DNA from: JAENVT01 sp031412355
Lineage (GTDB): Bacteria > Actinomycetota > Acidimicrobiia > Acidimicrobiales > Ilumatobacteraceae
Reading direction: 5' to 3'
Length of the DNA stretch: 30,739 nt
Assembly: GCA_031412355.1 (NCBI GenBank)
Contig: JANOCR010000083.1
Coordinates: forward strand, 1-30,739
Under the pieces are notes generated by a model. The model saw nothing but the letters and a program-made list of their open reading frames with translations. It was not told the DNA's origin and ran no database searches. The stretch's first letter is position 1, and the number at the start of each line of letters is the position of its first letter. Below are positions 22,824-29,839 of the stretch, piece by piece. Position numbers and translations under genes: made by a program.

Positions 22824-24128
22824 TTAAACAGACACGGCTGTTCTGGCCGCTTCGAGCTTCACCGTGGTCAGCCTTCTGCGGCCGACGATGAACAGGCAGC
22901 CGTAGATCGCTCCATCGAGGAAGAATGCCGACCGCAGCGCGAAGCGGCGGTCGACGAGATGACTGACGACCGCGACTGTCAGGCCGCCGAGCGCGGCGCC
23001 TATGGGCATCATCCCCCACGCGAAGAAGCGGTACACGCTGTTGACCCGCCCCAACAGGTGCGACGGAATGATGCTCTGGCGGAGGCTGACCGTGATGACG
23101 TTCCATGTGGCACCGAGCGACGAGCCGAGCGCCCAGCAGATCATCACCAGCGGCCACCATGACGACAAGCCCACCAGCACAGCCATCACGGCAGACGATC
23201 CCAGGGTCAGTGCCAGGCATGTGCCGCTGCCCAACCTCTTCGACATCCAAGGCGCGAGGTTGCTGCCCAGCGCAGCGCCAGCAGCGAAGCCGAAGCCCAT
23301 GATCGTGAACACGAACGGACCGACTTCGAGAATCTCTTGGGCGAACAGCACCAGTACCGAGCCACTGAGCGTCGATGCGAGGTTCATCAGCCCGAGGATG
23401 ATCGCCATCGAACGCAGCAATTCGTTGGCCCACAGCCATCGGAAGCCTTCGGCGAGCTCGCTCTTCCATGCCGCCTGTACATGGTCGGCCGGCCGCTCGG
23501 CTCGGAACGTACCGGGGATGGACCAGACCAGCGCGGCGGCGGCGAAGAACGATGCAGCGTCTACAAAGAAGGGCAGCGAGAAAGCGACGAGCAACAGCAG
23601 CGAGCCGAGCGGCGGCCCGACGAACGTGTTGGCAATCTGCTCGGCGCTCCACATGCGACCGTTGGCCTTCTCCAATTGGTCGACTTCTACGATGGACGGC
23701 ATGAAGGTCTGGCCGCAGTTGTCGCGCAGCACCTCGGCCGTGCCGAGTAGCAGGGTGGCCACGAGCAGCACGATGTACAGCCCCGTCGACGTGCCTGTGA
23801 CGGTGGCCAGTTCGTCCGCACCCGGCAGGCTTGATTGCCGCCCCAGCACCGCAAGGGCCACGACCAGCGTGAGGCCGAACCGAACCAGGTCGGCGGTGAC
23901 CATGGCCTTCTTGCGATCCACCCGATCGGTGATGACTCCGGCGGGCAGGGTGAACACCAGCCAGGGTAGGCGTTGCACCAGGACGACGGCCGAGATCAGT
24001 AGCGGATTGCGGGTCAGTGCAGACGCCAGCCAGGGGTAGGCGATCAGCGACATGCCGTCGCCGATGTTCGAGATCGTTGTCGAGATGAACAGCTTGCGAT
24101 AGTTCGCGCTGAGGGGTTTCGTGGTCAT
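22824..24128 (-). CDS. MFS transporter, probable exporter (MFS_3/EntS-like)
   Basis: A 434-residue integral membrane protein with about 12 hydrophobic segments. The opening NYRKLFISTTISNIGDGMSL and the loop TDRVDRKKAM (motif A position after TM2) are typical of the MFS_3 group that includes the enterobactin exporter EntS and macrolide efflux proteins. The middle loop (about residues 205-225) is charged. It starts in a 4-base ATGA overlap with the regulator upstream and is followed by the flavin monooxygenase-like gene. An efflux role is inferred from the family and the linked ArsR-type regulator. Confidence 0.87.
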   Translation of the reverse strand: MTTKPLSANYRKLFISTTISNIGDGMSLIAYPWLASALTRNPLLISAVVLVQRLPWLVFTLPAGVITDRVDRKKAMVTADLVRFGLTLVVALAVLGRQSSLPGADELATVTGTSTGLYIVLLVATLLLGTAEVLRDNCGQTFMPSIVEVDQLEKANGRMWSAEQIANTFVGPPLGSLLLLVAFSLPFFVDAASFFAAAALVWSIPGTFRAERPADHVQAAWKSELAEGFRWLWANELLRSMAIILGLMNLASTLSGSVLVLFAQEILEVGPFVFTIMGFGFAAGAALGSNLAPWMSKRLGSGTCLALTLGSSAVMAVLVGLSSWWPLVMICWALGSSLGATWNVITVSLRQSIIPSHLLGRVNSVYRFFAWGMMPIGAALGGLTVAVVSHLVDRRFALRSAFFLDGAIYGCLFIVGRRRLTTVKLEAARTAVSV

Positions 24129-24685
24129 TCGGCATCCTTCGGAGCCACAGGTCGGTTGGTGGGGAAGACACCAGCCAGGAACGCATACTCGCGTGTGCCG
24201 CCCCGAGGGAGGCGGGTGAATTCCGTGGCGAGCGCCATGACCCGTTCGGTGAACTCCTTGGCCAGTTCTGCCGGGATGCGAGCATGGCGGAGCGTGAAAC
24301 CGGCGGCGTCGTCACAGACGTCGGACAGGTCGGCCTCGGCGCGGGCATCGGCCACGAATGGCAGATCGCCATCCCTCGTGGCGTTCGGGAACATGATGAT
24401 CTGGGCTGTCCGGCCGTAGAACCGCTCGTCGATGGCTCGCACCCGGCGGGTGCCAGTGACCTTCAACAGTCCCACGTCGACCAGCACATCCACATGGTGC
24501 GCAACGGTGCCGCGTGGCTTGCGTACCCGCTCGGCCAGCTCCGTCACGGTCATCGCCCGCTCGAGTACGAGATCGAGGATCAGGGACCGCAACGGGTTGC
24601 CGAGTGCCTTGAGTCGCGTGGGGGAGTCGGCCGAGATCGTCTCGTCGAGGTCGTACCCCAGGTCGTACGCACCGATGTCCGACAT
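24125..24685 (-). CDS. ArsR-type winged-helix transcriptional regulator
   Basis: A 186-residue DNA-binding protein. Residues about 23-85 form a winged helix of the ArsR/helix_turn_helix_5 type: SPTRLKALGNPLRSLILDLV, then TVTELAERV, the recognition helix PRGTVAHHVDVLVDVGLL and the wing VTGTRRVRAIDERFY. Metal-binding cysteine pairs of ArsR/SmtB are absent (one Cys only), so the inducer is more likely organic. ATG 24685 is preferred over ATG 24721 because a consensus-like -10 box ends 7 bases before it, which makes the mRNA leaderless. The MFS gene is coupled by ATGA. It probably represses its own operon through the palindrome over its promoter. Confidence 0.88.
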   Translation of the reverse strand: MSDIGAYDLGYDLDETISADSPTRLKALGNPLRSLILDLVLERAMTVTELAERVRKPRGTVAHHVDVLVDVGLLKVTGTRRVRAIDERFYGRTAQIIMFPNATRDGDLPFVADARAEADLSDVCDDAAGFTLRHARIPAELAKEFTERVMALATEFTRLPRGGTREYAFLAGVFPTNRPVAPKDAE

Positions 24686-24721
24686 ATCTCGAATGATAGA
24701 GAATAGTCGGACAATCGTCAA
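24677..24721 (-). promoter_or_regulatory. Leaderless promoter with overlapping 36-base palindromic operator
   Basis: On the minus strand TTGACG (24721-24716) and TATCAT (24698-24693) are separated by exactly 17 bases, and TATCAT ends 7 bases before the ATG at 24685. This predicts a transcript starting at or beside the start codon. The same DNA contains an imperfect palindrome, 24677-24712. Read on the plus strand, the arms are GTCCGACATATCTC and GAGAATAGTCGGAC, matching at 11 of 14 positions with an 8-base centre that includes the -10 box. Repressor binding there would block polymerase. The divergent MFS gene begins 45 bases beyond. Confidence 0.75.
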
Positions 24722-24765
24722 GAATCACAGCGCCATCCGGTCGATCCCGCGGCAATACTGGCGGG

Positions 24766-25953
24766 ATGCGCACTCGCTCGGTGGTCGTGGTCTTCGGCGC
24801 GCTGACGGCGCTGTTCGCCTCCGGGTACGGAGTGATGTTCACCGTGCTCGACGAGTTCCGCGACGAGTACAGCATCGGCGAGGGCGCCCTAGGCCTGATC
24901 GTGGCGATGGGGTTCCTTTCGTCGTTTGTCGCCCAGGTGACGCTGGCGCCGTTGGCCGACCGGGGCCATGCCCGGGTGATGATCATTCTCGGCATGGTGT
25001 TCAACGTCATCGGCCTGCTCGGCATGGCCTTCGGCACCAACTTCATCGTTCTGCTGACGGCGCGGTTCGTGATGGGCGTCGGTGTTGGATTGGCGTATCC
25101 GGCAGCGCGGCGAATCGTGATCTTGGCCGATCCCGATCGACTGGGACAGAACCTCGGGCGCATGCTCGCCGCCGATGTTGCCGGCTTCGCGCTCGGGCCG
25201 GCCGTCTCGGCTGTGCTGGTCGGTCCACTTGGGATAGCGGCACCGTTCTTGTTGATCGCTGCATTGACCGTTGCGATGTACCCGCTCATTGCCCGAACAC
25301 GGGTCGCCGAGACCGATGCGAGTGTGACAGAGGTGCCGCCCAGGTTCGCGTTCGATCTGTTGCGCATTCGGCCATATCTCGCTGCACTGTCGATGGGTGC
25401 CGCTGTCTTCATGATGATCGGCGCGTTCGACGCGCTGTGGGTGCTGGTGCTCGACGACCTGCGCACCAGCGATCTGATTGCCAATCTCGGAATCACGCTT
25501 TTCGCCGTGCCGATGGTTGTGTTCGCCTCGATCGGCGGCCGACTGGCTCAATCGGTCGGCCCGTTCCGGCTGGGCACACTGGGCCTGCTGGTGGGAGCCC
25601 TGGCGATGTTCGCCTACGGTCACGCGCCGTCCGGCGGGATCATGCTGGCGATCTCGCTGGTGCACGCCACCAACGATGGGTTCACGGTCAGCAGTTGCGG
25701 TGTTGCCGTTGGTCTGGTCGTGCCTGGCGAACGTCAGGCGAGCGCGCAAGGTTTGCTCGGCGGCGTCGAGACGCTGGCCGCAGGCATCACCGCCACGGTG
25801 ATCGGCCAGGTCTACGAGCATTTCGGCCGCACAGTCGCGTACACCTCGTGCGCGGCGATGATGCTGGCGCTCATCATCAACGCAGCACTGCTGTCAGGCA
25901 CGTCGTGGCGGCTTCGCGATGCCTCACCGGACCAGGTCGTCGCCTCGGTCTGA
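24766..25953 (+). CDS. MFS transporter (12-TM), substrate unknown
   Basis: A 395-residue major facilitator with about 12 hydrophobic segments. The loop after TM2 reads LAPLADRGHARVMI, matching the DRxGRR-like motif A, and RFVMGVGVGLAYPAARR matches the TM4 pattern. It lacks a large central loop beyond about 20 residues. It is divergent from the ArsR-type regulator, with about 80 bases between start codons, so it may share that control region. No Shine-Dalgarno sequence is clear; AATACT lies 6 bases before the ATG and may be a -10 box. Direction of transport is not deducible. Confidence 0.85.
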   Translation: MRTRSVVVVFGALTALFASGYGVMFTVLDEFRDEYSIGEGALGLIVAMGFLSSFVAQVTLAPLADRGHARVMIILGMVFNVIGLLGMAFGTNFIVLLTARFVMGVGVGLAYPAARRIVILADPDRLGQNLGRMLAADVAGFALGPAVSAVLVGPLGIAAPFLLIAALTVAMYPLIARTRVAETDASVTEVPPRFAFDLLRIRPYLAALSMGAAVFMMIGAFDALWVLVLDDLRTSDLIANLGITLFAVPMVVFASIGGRLAQSVGPFRLGTLGLLVGALAMFAYGHAPSGGIMLAISLVHATNDGFTVSSCGVAVGLVVPGERQASAQGLLGGVETLAAGITATVIGQVYEHFGRTVAYTSCAAMMLALIINAALLSGTSWRLRDASPDQVVASV

Positions 25954-25962
25954 TCGGGTAGT

Positions 25963-26637
25963 TCAGCCGAGTAGGTCGTCGAAGAATCGGTAGGTGCGCG
26001 CTTGAGCGATGGCCGCGGGCACGGCACTGAACGAGCCGCGGTGATCGCAGTTGAAGCCGTGCTCGGCGTCGTACACGTACACGGTCGCATCGGGCCATGC
26101 CGCCGCAATCTTGTTGACGTCGTCGATCGGGATCGCATGGTCACGTTCGCCGAAGTGCATGATCATGGGAACGACCGGTGTCTGATCGATCAGGCCGACG
26201 GTGCCGCCTCCGTAGTACGACGCAGCAGCGTCGAACACGTCTGGAAAATGGATGGCACATGCGGCCGTCACGCGTCCGCCGAAGCAATAGCCCACGACAC
26301 CGACCTTGCCGGCCTCGCGTGCGACTGCACCGGCCGCAGCGACGTCGGCCAGGACGTTCTGGAAGTCGAGTGAGCCGGAGGCAATTCCTCGACCGACTTC
26401 GATGTCTTCGGGTGTGTACCCCAACTCGATGCCGGGGCGTTCGCGGTCGAAGATGGCCGGAGCGATGGCCAGGTAGCCCGCCGCGGCGTATCGATCGACG
26501 ACGGAACGAATGTGATCGTTCACGCCGAAGATCTCCTGGACGACGACCACGGCGCCGCGGGCGGGGCCCTCGGGTTCGGCGCGGTAGCCAGAGAGTCGGA
26601 ATCCGTCGGACGAGGTCAGTGAGATGCTGGTTCCCAT
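25963..26637 (-). CDS. Dienelactone hydrolase family protein
   Basis: An alpha/beta hydrolase of 224 residues, the usual dienelactone hydrolase length. The nucleophile is Cys118 in GYCFGGR, with Asp166 (GERDHAI) and His193 (AEHGFNCD) completing the triad, and Glu35 (VQEIFGV) in the position that binds the cysteine in the classical enzyme. The segment QEIFGVNDHIRSVVDRYAAAG is a family hallmark. Classical members hydrolyse dienelactone in chlorocatechol breakdown, but many homologues have other ester or lactone substrates. It lies 26 bases after an MFS gene on the same strand, so the transporter may import or export its substrate. Confidence 0.92.
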   Translation of the reverse strand: MGTSISLTSSDGFRLSGYRAEPEGPARGAVVVVQEIFGVNDHIRSVVDRYAAAGYLAIAPAIFDRERPGIELGYTPEDIEVGRGIASGSLDFQNVLADVAAAGAVAREAGKVGVVGYCFGGRVTAACAIHFPDVFDAAASYYGGGTVGLIDQTPVVPMIMHFGERDHAIPIDDVNKIAAAWPDATVYVYDAEHGFNCDHRGSFSAVPAAIAQARTYRFFDDLLG

Positions 26638-26663
26638 CCCGCCGACTGTATTCGCGGCAGTGC

Positions 26664-27848
26664 TCAGTCCAGTGCCGCAAGGACCACGCGCTGGGCGCGG
26701 GCAGGTCGCTGCGTGATCGCACCGACGACGGCGACGACGGGCACGATCAGCAGGGCTCGTCGCAGCCCGACTGAATCGGAGAGGATGCCGAGCGCCAGGG
26801 GACCGAGTGTGACCGCCGTACCCGACGCGAGTGCACAGATCGCACCGAGCGAGATCGAATCGATCTTGTGCTCAGCGGATGCGTACAGGCGGTCGACCGT
26901 CAACGGATACAGCGGCGCCCCACCGAGGCCGACGATCGTCAGCCCGGCGACTCGCGGCAGCAGTCCGGGAGCGAAGCACATCATCAGCGCCCCGACAGCC
27001 AGCACCATGAAACTGACGGTGATCGTGGCCTCGCCGAGGAATCTCATGACGGACGGCAGGACAAGTCTGGAGAGAAACATCGACACACCGAAGACGCCCG
27101 CCAGCGCCGACGCCAGGCCGCCGGAGGCCTGGCCGACTTCCTTCAAATAGGTGGCGGCCCAGATCCCGATGGCGAACTCGCAGATCACGGCATTGGTCAC
27201 GTGCAGCCACGGAACGAAAACGTCGCGGTCCCGAAAATGAGCGAGGGTGAACGCTCCCTGTCGAGGGGATTCGGGCAGTGCCACCGGCCAGGCCACCGAG
27301 ATCAGCGCCACCACGATCACACCGGTCAGAATCAGATATGGCGCGCGCCACGACCAGTGCAGGGCCAGTGCTGCGCCGACGACCAGGCTGAACGCGACTC
27401 CTGCGAGTCCGGGAGCACCATTGACCGCAGCGAACGCGGCGGCGCGGTGCTGGCCGTGGTGGTCGCTGATCAGGCCGGGCATGACCATCACGAGCAACGC
27501 ACCGCCGAGACCTGACAGCGCCGTACCGGTGAGCGTGATCGGCCAGGCCGGGCCGATGCAGAACAGCGTGATGCCGCCCGCGATGGCGGCTGCCGACATG
27601 GCCAGGGACCGGCGCCGACCCAGTCGGTCGACCACCTGTACACCCCACACGCCTGCGGCCAGCAACCCGAACCCGAACGTGGAGCCGTGGAGCGCGGCAA
27701 CAACGCCGGAGAGGGCGAATTGCTGGCGCAACTCGCCCAGCACGACCCCGACGCTCAGCGCGCCCACCAGCAAGGCATATCCGAGCGCGGACGCATACGT
27801 GAGTCGATCCCACCGGAACTTGTCGGTGGTGATGGAAGTCGAACTCAC
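26664..27848 (-). CDS. MFS transporter (12-TM), linked to dienelactone hydrolase
   Basis: A 394-residue major facilitator with about 12 hydrophobic segments. VVDRLGRRRSLAMSA is a clear motif A between TM2 and TM3, and the central loop PESPRQGAFTLAHFRDRDVF separates the two halves. The start is GTG 27848; there is no in-frame ATG nearby. The dienelactone hydrolase gene follows after 26 bases. It is divergent from the sarcosine-oxidase-like gene with a 75-base gap. The substrate is unknown; the neighbours hint at an organic acid or lactone. Confidence 0.85.
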   Translation of the reverse strand: MSSTSITTDKFRWDRLTYASALGYALLVGALSVGVVLGELRQQFALSGVVAALHGSTFGFGLLAAGVWGVQVVDRLGRRRSLAMSAAAIAGGITLFCIGPAWPITLTGTALSGLGGALLVMVMPGLISDHHGQHRAAAFAAVNGAPGLAGVAFSLVVGAALALHWSWRAPYLILTGVIVVALISVAWPVALPESPRQGAFTLAHFRDRDVFVPWLHVTNAVICEFAIGIWAATYLKEVGQASGGLASALAGVFGVSMFLSRLVLPSVMRFLGEATITVSFMVLAVGALMMCFAPGLLPRVAGLTIVGLGGAPLYPLTVDRLYASAEHKIDSISLGAICALASGTAVTLGPLALGILSDSVGLRRALLIVPVVAVVGAITQRPARAQRVVLAALD

Positions 27849-27923
27849 ACTCTCTTTTGTACCAGTAAAGAAGGCCGAGATGGTGCCCAGATCGGCGAAA
27901 GATTGCGCCCTATGGTGTGACTC
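27849..27923. promoter_or_regulatory. Divergent promoter region between MFS and sarcosine-oxidase-like genes
   Basis: This 75-base gap is relatively AT-rich for the window. On the plus strand TATGGT (27911-27916) ends 7 bases before the GTG at 27924. On the minus strand TACAAA (27861-27856) ends 7 bases before the GTG at 27848. Both fit leaderless starts, though -35 boxes are not clear. An imperfect CTTT/AAAG inverted repeat (27854-27870) overlaps the minus-strand box. Confidence 0.4.
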
Positions 27924-29096
27924 GTGTCAGAGCCGTACGACGTCGCCATCGTTGGTCTCGGACTCGTCGGCGCCGCGGCGCTGCGACACCTCGCCGTGGC
28001 GGGCCGGTCGTGCATAGGTGTCGGGCCTGCTGAACCGGCCGATTTCAGCGATCACCGCGGCGTGTTCGCCAGCCACTACGACTCTGGTCGCATCACCCGC
28101 CGGCTCGACAAGCGGCGCGAGTGGGCCGTGTTGGCTGGTCGAGCCATCGACGCCTACGCCGAGATCGAAGCCGCGTCGGGCCTTGCGTTCCATCACCCGG
28201 CCGGCGTCGTGATGGCCGACGTCGACGCAGCCCGGTTGTCGGCGGTCACCGCCGTTGCGCACGATTTGCAGATCGACTTCCAGCATTACGGCCCGGGGGT
28301 GCCCTGTGGCGACGACCGGATCGCCGTGCCGGCCGGTGCCACTGTGCTGCGCGAGCCCCCGCCCGGTGGTTTCATCGATCCGCGACGCATGCTCGCCGCG
28401 CAACTAACCCTTTCCCGCCAACATGGTGCCGACGTGGTGCAGGAGGTGGTGGTCGGCATCGACCGGGGATCCGGTGGGTGGCTGGTGCACACCACGGCGG
28501 GATCCACCGTGGCGGCACGGCAGGTGGTGATCGCCGCAGGCCCACACGCCGACGAGTTGGCCGGGCTGCCTCGCCGCCCGATGATCGCCGTCGTTGCCGA
28601 GACGGTGGTACTGGCCAGGGTGTCGGCGGCCGAACAGGTGCGGCTGGCAGGGCTGCCGTCGATAATCGTCGACGACATCGACGACCACCTCTACATCGTC
28701 CCACCGACGGCGTATCCCGACGGGTACGTCTATGTGAAGTTGGGTGCAACGCGTCACGATGAGTGGGTGCTGTCGCCCGACGAGCGTCGCCAGTGGATGT
28801 CGGGCACACAGCACGAGGCTGACCTCGACTGGTTGCGCTCCCTGTTGATGGGAGTGCTGCCCGAGTTGCAGGCAGAGGCATGGTCGACGAAACCGTGCCT
28901 GATCCCCGATACCCCGACCAAGCTGCCGTACCTCGAGGTCGTCGAGCCGGGTCTGGTGATGGCAGTCGGCAGCAACGGCTATGCGGCAAAGAGCGCCGAC
29001 GCCATCGGGGCGCTAGCCGCCGGCCTTGTTCTCAACGGTTGCTGGACCGACGACGACCTGGACGAGAAGTCGTTCAAGCTGCTCAGCCGCGACTGA
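27924..29096 (+). CDS. Sarcosine-oxidase-like FAD-dependent amine oxidase (MSOX/DAO family)
   Basis: A 390-residue flavoprotein related to monomeric sarcosine oxidase and N-methyltryptophan oxidase, which oxidise secondary N-methyl amines to yield formaldehyde and H2O2. The dinucleotide motif is GLGLVG (11-16). The segment HYDSGRITRRLD places an arginine where MSOX binds the substrate carboxylate. Cys325 in KPCLIPDTPT aligns by eye with the cysteine that covalently binds FAD in MSOX, and GSNGYAAKSADAIG (about 349-362) holds the conserved lysine (356). The GTG start has no Shine-Dalgarno sequence but a TATGGT box 7 bases upstream. The exact amine is unknown. Confidence 0.87.
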   Translation: MSEPYDVAIVGLGLVGAAALRHLAVAGRSCIGVGPAEPADFSDHRGVFASHYDSGRITRRLDKRREWAVLAGRAIDAYAEIEAASGLAFHHPAGVVMADVDAARLSAVTAVAHDLQIDFQHYGPGVPCGDDRIAVPAGATVLREPPPGGFIDPRRMLAAQLTLSRQHGADVVQEVVVGIDRGSGGWLVHTTAGSTVAARQVVIAAGPHADELAGLPRRPMIAVVAETVVLARVSAAEQVRLAGLPSIIVDDIDDHLYIVPPTAYPDGYVYVKLGATRHDEWVLSPDERRQWMSGTQHEADLDWLRSLLMGVLPELQAEAWSTKPCLIPDTPTKLPYLEVVEPGLVMAVGSNGYAAKSADAIGALAAGLVLNGCWTDDDLDEKSFKLLSRD

Positions 29097-29146
29097 GTTC
29101 GGCATATTCGGTGTCTAAGTCAGCCACGCACGACTAGCGCCGAACT
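29096..29146. repeat. Inverted repeat after the sarcosine-oxidase-like gene
   Basis: AGTTCGGC (29096-29103) is perfectly inverted as GCCGAACT (29139-29146) with a 35-base loop. It begins at the stop codon, so it could aid termination, but there is no T-run and the loop is long. The remaining gap up to 29242 holds a TTGACG/CGTCAA pair (29188-29193, 29207-29212) and no gene. Confidence 0.35.
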
Positions 29147-29230
29147 GGCAGAGCGGCGACCCGCCCCGGGCTATCGTTGTGTCGCCATTGACGAACGCAG
29201 CGTACGCGTCAACCACTTGTACGACGTCAG

Positions 29231-29236
29231 AAGGAG
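29231..29236 (+). promoter_or_regulatory. Strong Shine-Dalgarno sequence for the YecM-like gene
   Basis: AAGGAG ends 6 bases before ATG 29243 and fixes that start. Together with the lipoprotein site it contrasts with the many genes here that lack such a signal. Confidence 0.7.
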
Positions 29237-29242
29237 ACGCTG

Positions 29243-29839
29243 ATGGCAGATCCGATCGAGGACATCATCGGGGACTACCGGGCATTCGCCGCGCAGCAGC
29301 GAGACCGGCTGGCTACACGCGGCATCGACATCACCCCATACGGGCTCAGCCACTTCGCGTACCGGGTCCCCGAGTGGGACCAGTACGTGCATGTGCGGGG
29401 GCTCATCGAACGCCACGCGGTTGCCAATCGCGAGAACGTCTGGAACGGCCGCCCGATCTCCTTGATTGTTCCCGCGGAGCCACTCGAAGTACTCGACGGC
29501 AAGGTCGTCCCGCTGATCGAGCTCATCCCGCCTGTGCACCAGCGTGTCTACAAGATGGGGTTGGAGCACCTGGGCGTCGTGGTCGGCGACACTTTCGACG
29601 CGTTTGTCGAAGCTCACAAGCCGGTCCTGACTGGACAGCAATTCCAGGGCCCGAACAGCACACCCGATCCCGTCTACATCTTGTTCGAGGACTTCACCCA
29701 CGTGAAGTTCTATCGGCTTTCACTGAGGGCATCCGTCGAACTCGATGCCGGCCCGTTCAACGACGGGTTCCATCACGTCGACGACTGGGTGGCCCAGCGG
29801 CTCGTCACGGCGACCGGCCCGAACCCGCTGCCGCGATGA
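29243..29839 (+). CDS. YecM-like VOC-superfamily protein
   Basis: The 198-residue protein resembles Escherichia coli YecM, whose structure has the vicinal-oxygen-chelate fold but whose role is unknown. The shared features are RGIDITPYGLSHFAYRV near the N-terminus, a conserved ENVWNGRPISLIV core (YecM has ENxxNGRPIxLF), LIELIPP, and GLEHLGVVVGD with a metal-ligand-like histidine, followed by VKFYRLSL. The ligand residues suggest metal binding, but function is not known. The last 67 bases overlap the convergent hydroxylase-family gene, an unusually long coding overlap here. Confidence 0.82.
   Translation: MADPIEDIIGDYRAFAAQQRDRLATRGIDITPYGLSHFAYRVPEWDQYVHVRGLIERHAVANRENVWNGRPISLIVPAEPLEVLDGKVVPLIELIPPVHQRVYKMGLEHLGVVVGDTFDAFVEAHKPVLTGQQFQGPNSTPDPVYILFEDFTHVKFYRLSLRASVELDAGPFNDGFHHVDDWVAQRLVTATGPNPLPR

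Noticed and set aside
21979..24372. A 797-codon open frame on the minus strand
   Set aside because: It overlaps the MFS exporter, flavoprotein and part of the regulator in another frame. Its translation is Arg/Pro/Ala-rich with no family pattern, as expected from GC-rich third positions, while the overlapped frames have clear homology.
29097..29242. A tRNA or small RNA gene in the 146-base gap
   Set aside because: No cloverleaf, anticodon arm or CCA end can be drawn. The inverted repeats present are short and have long or unpaired loops.
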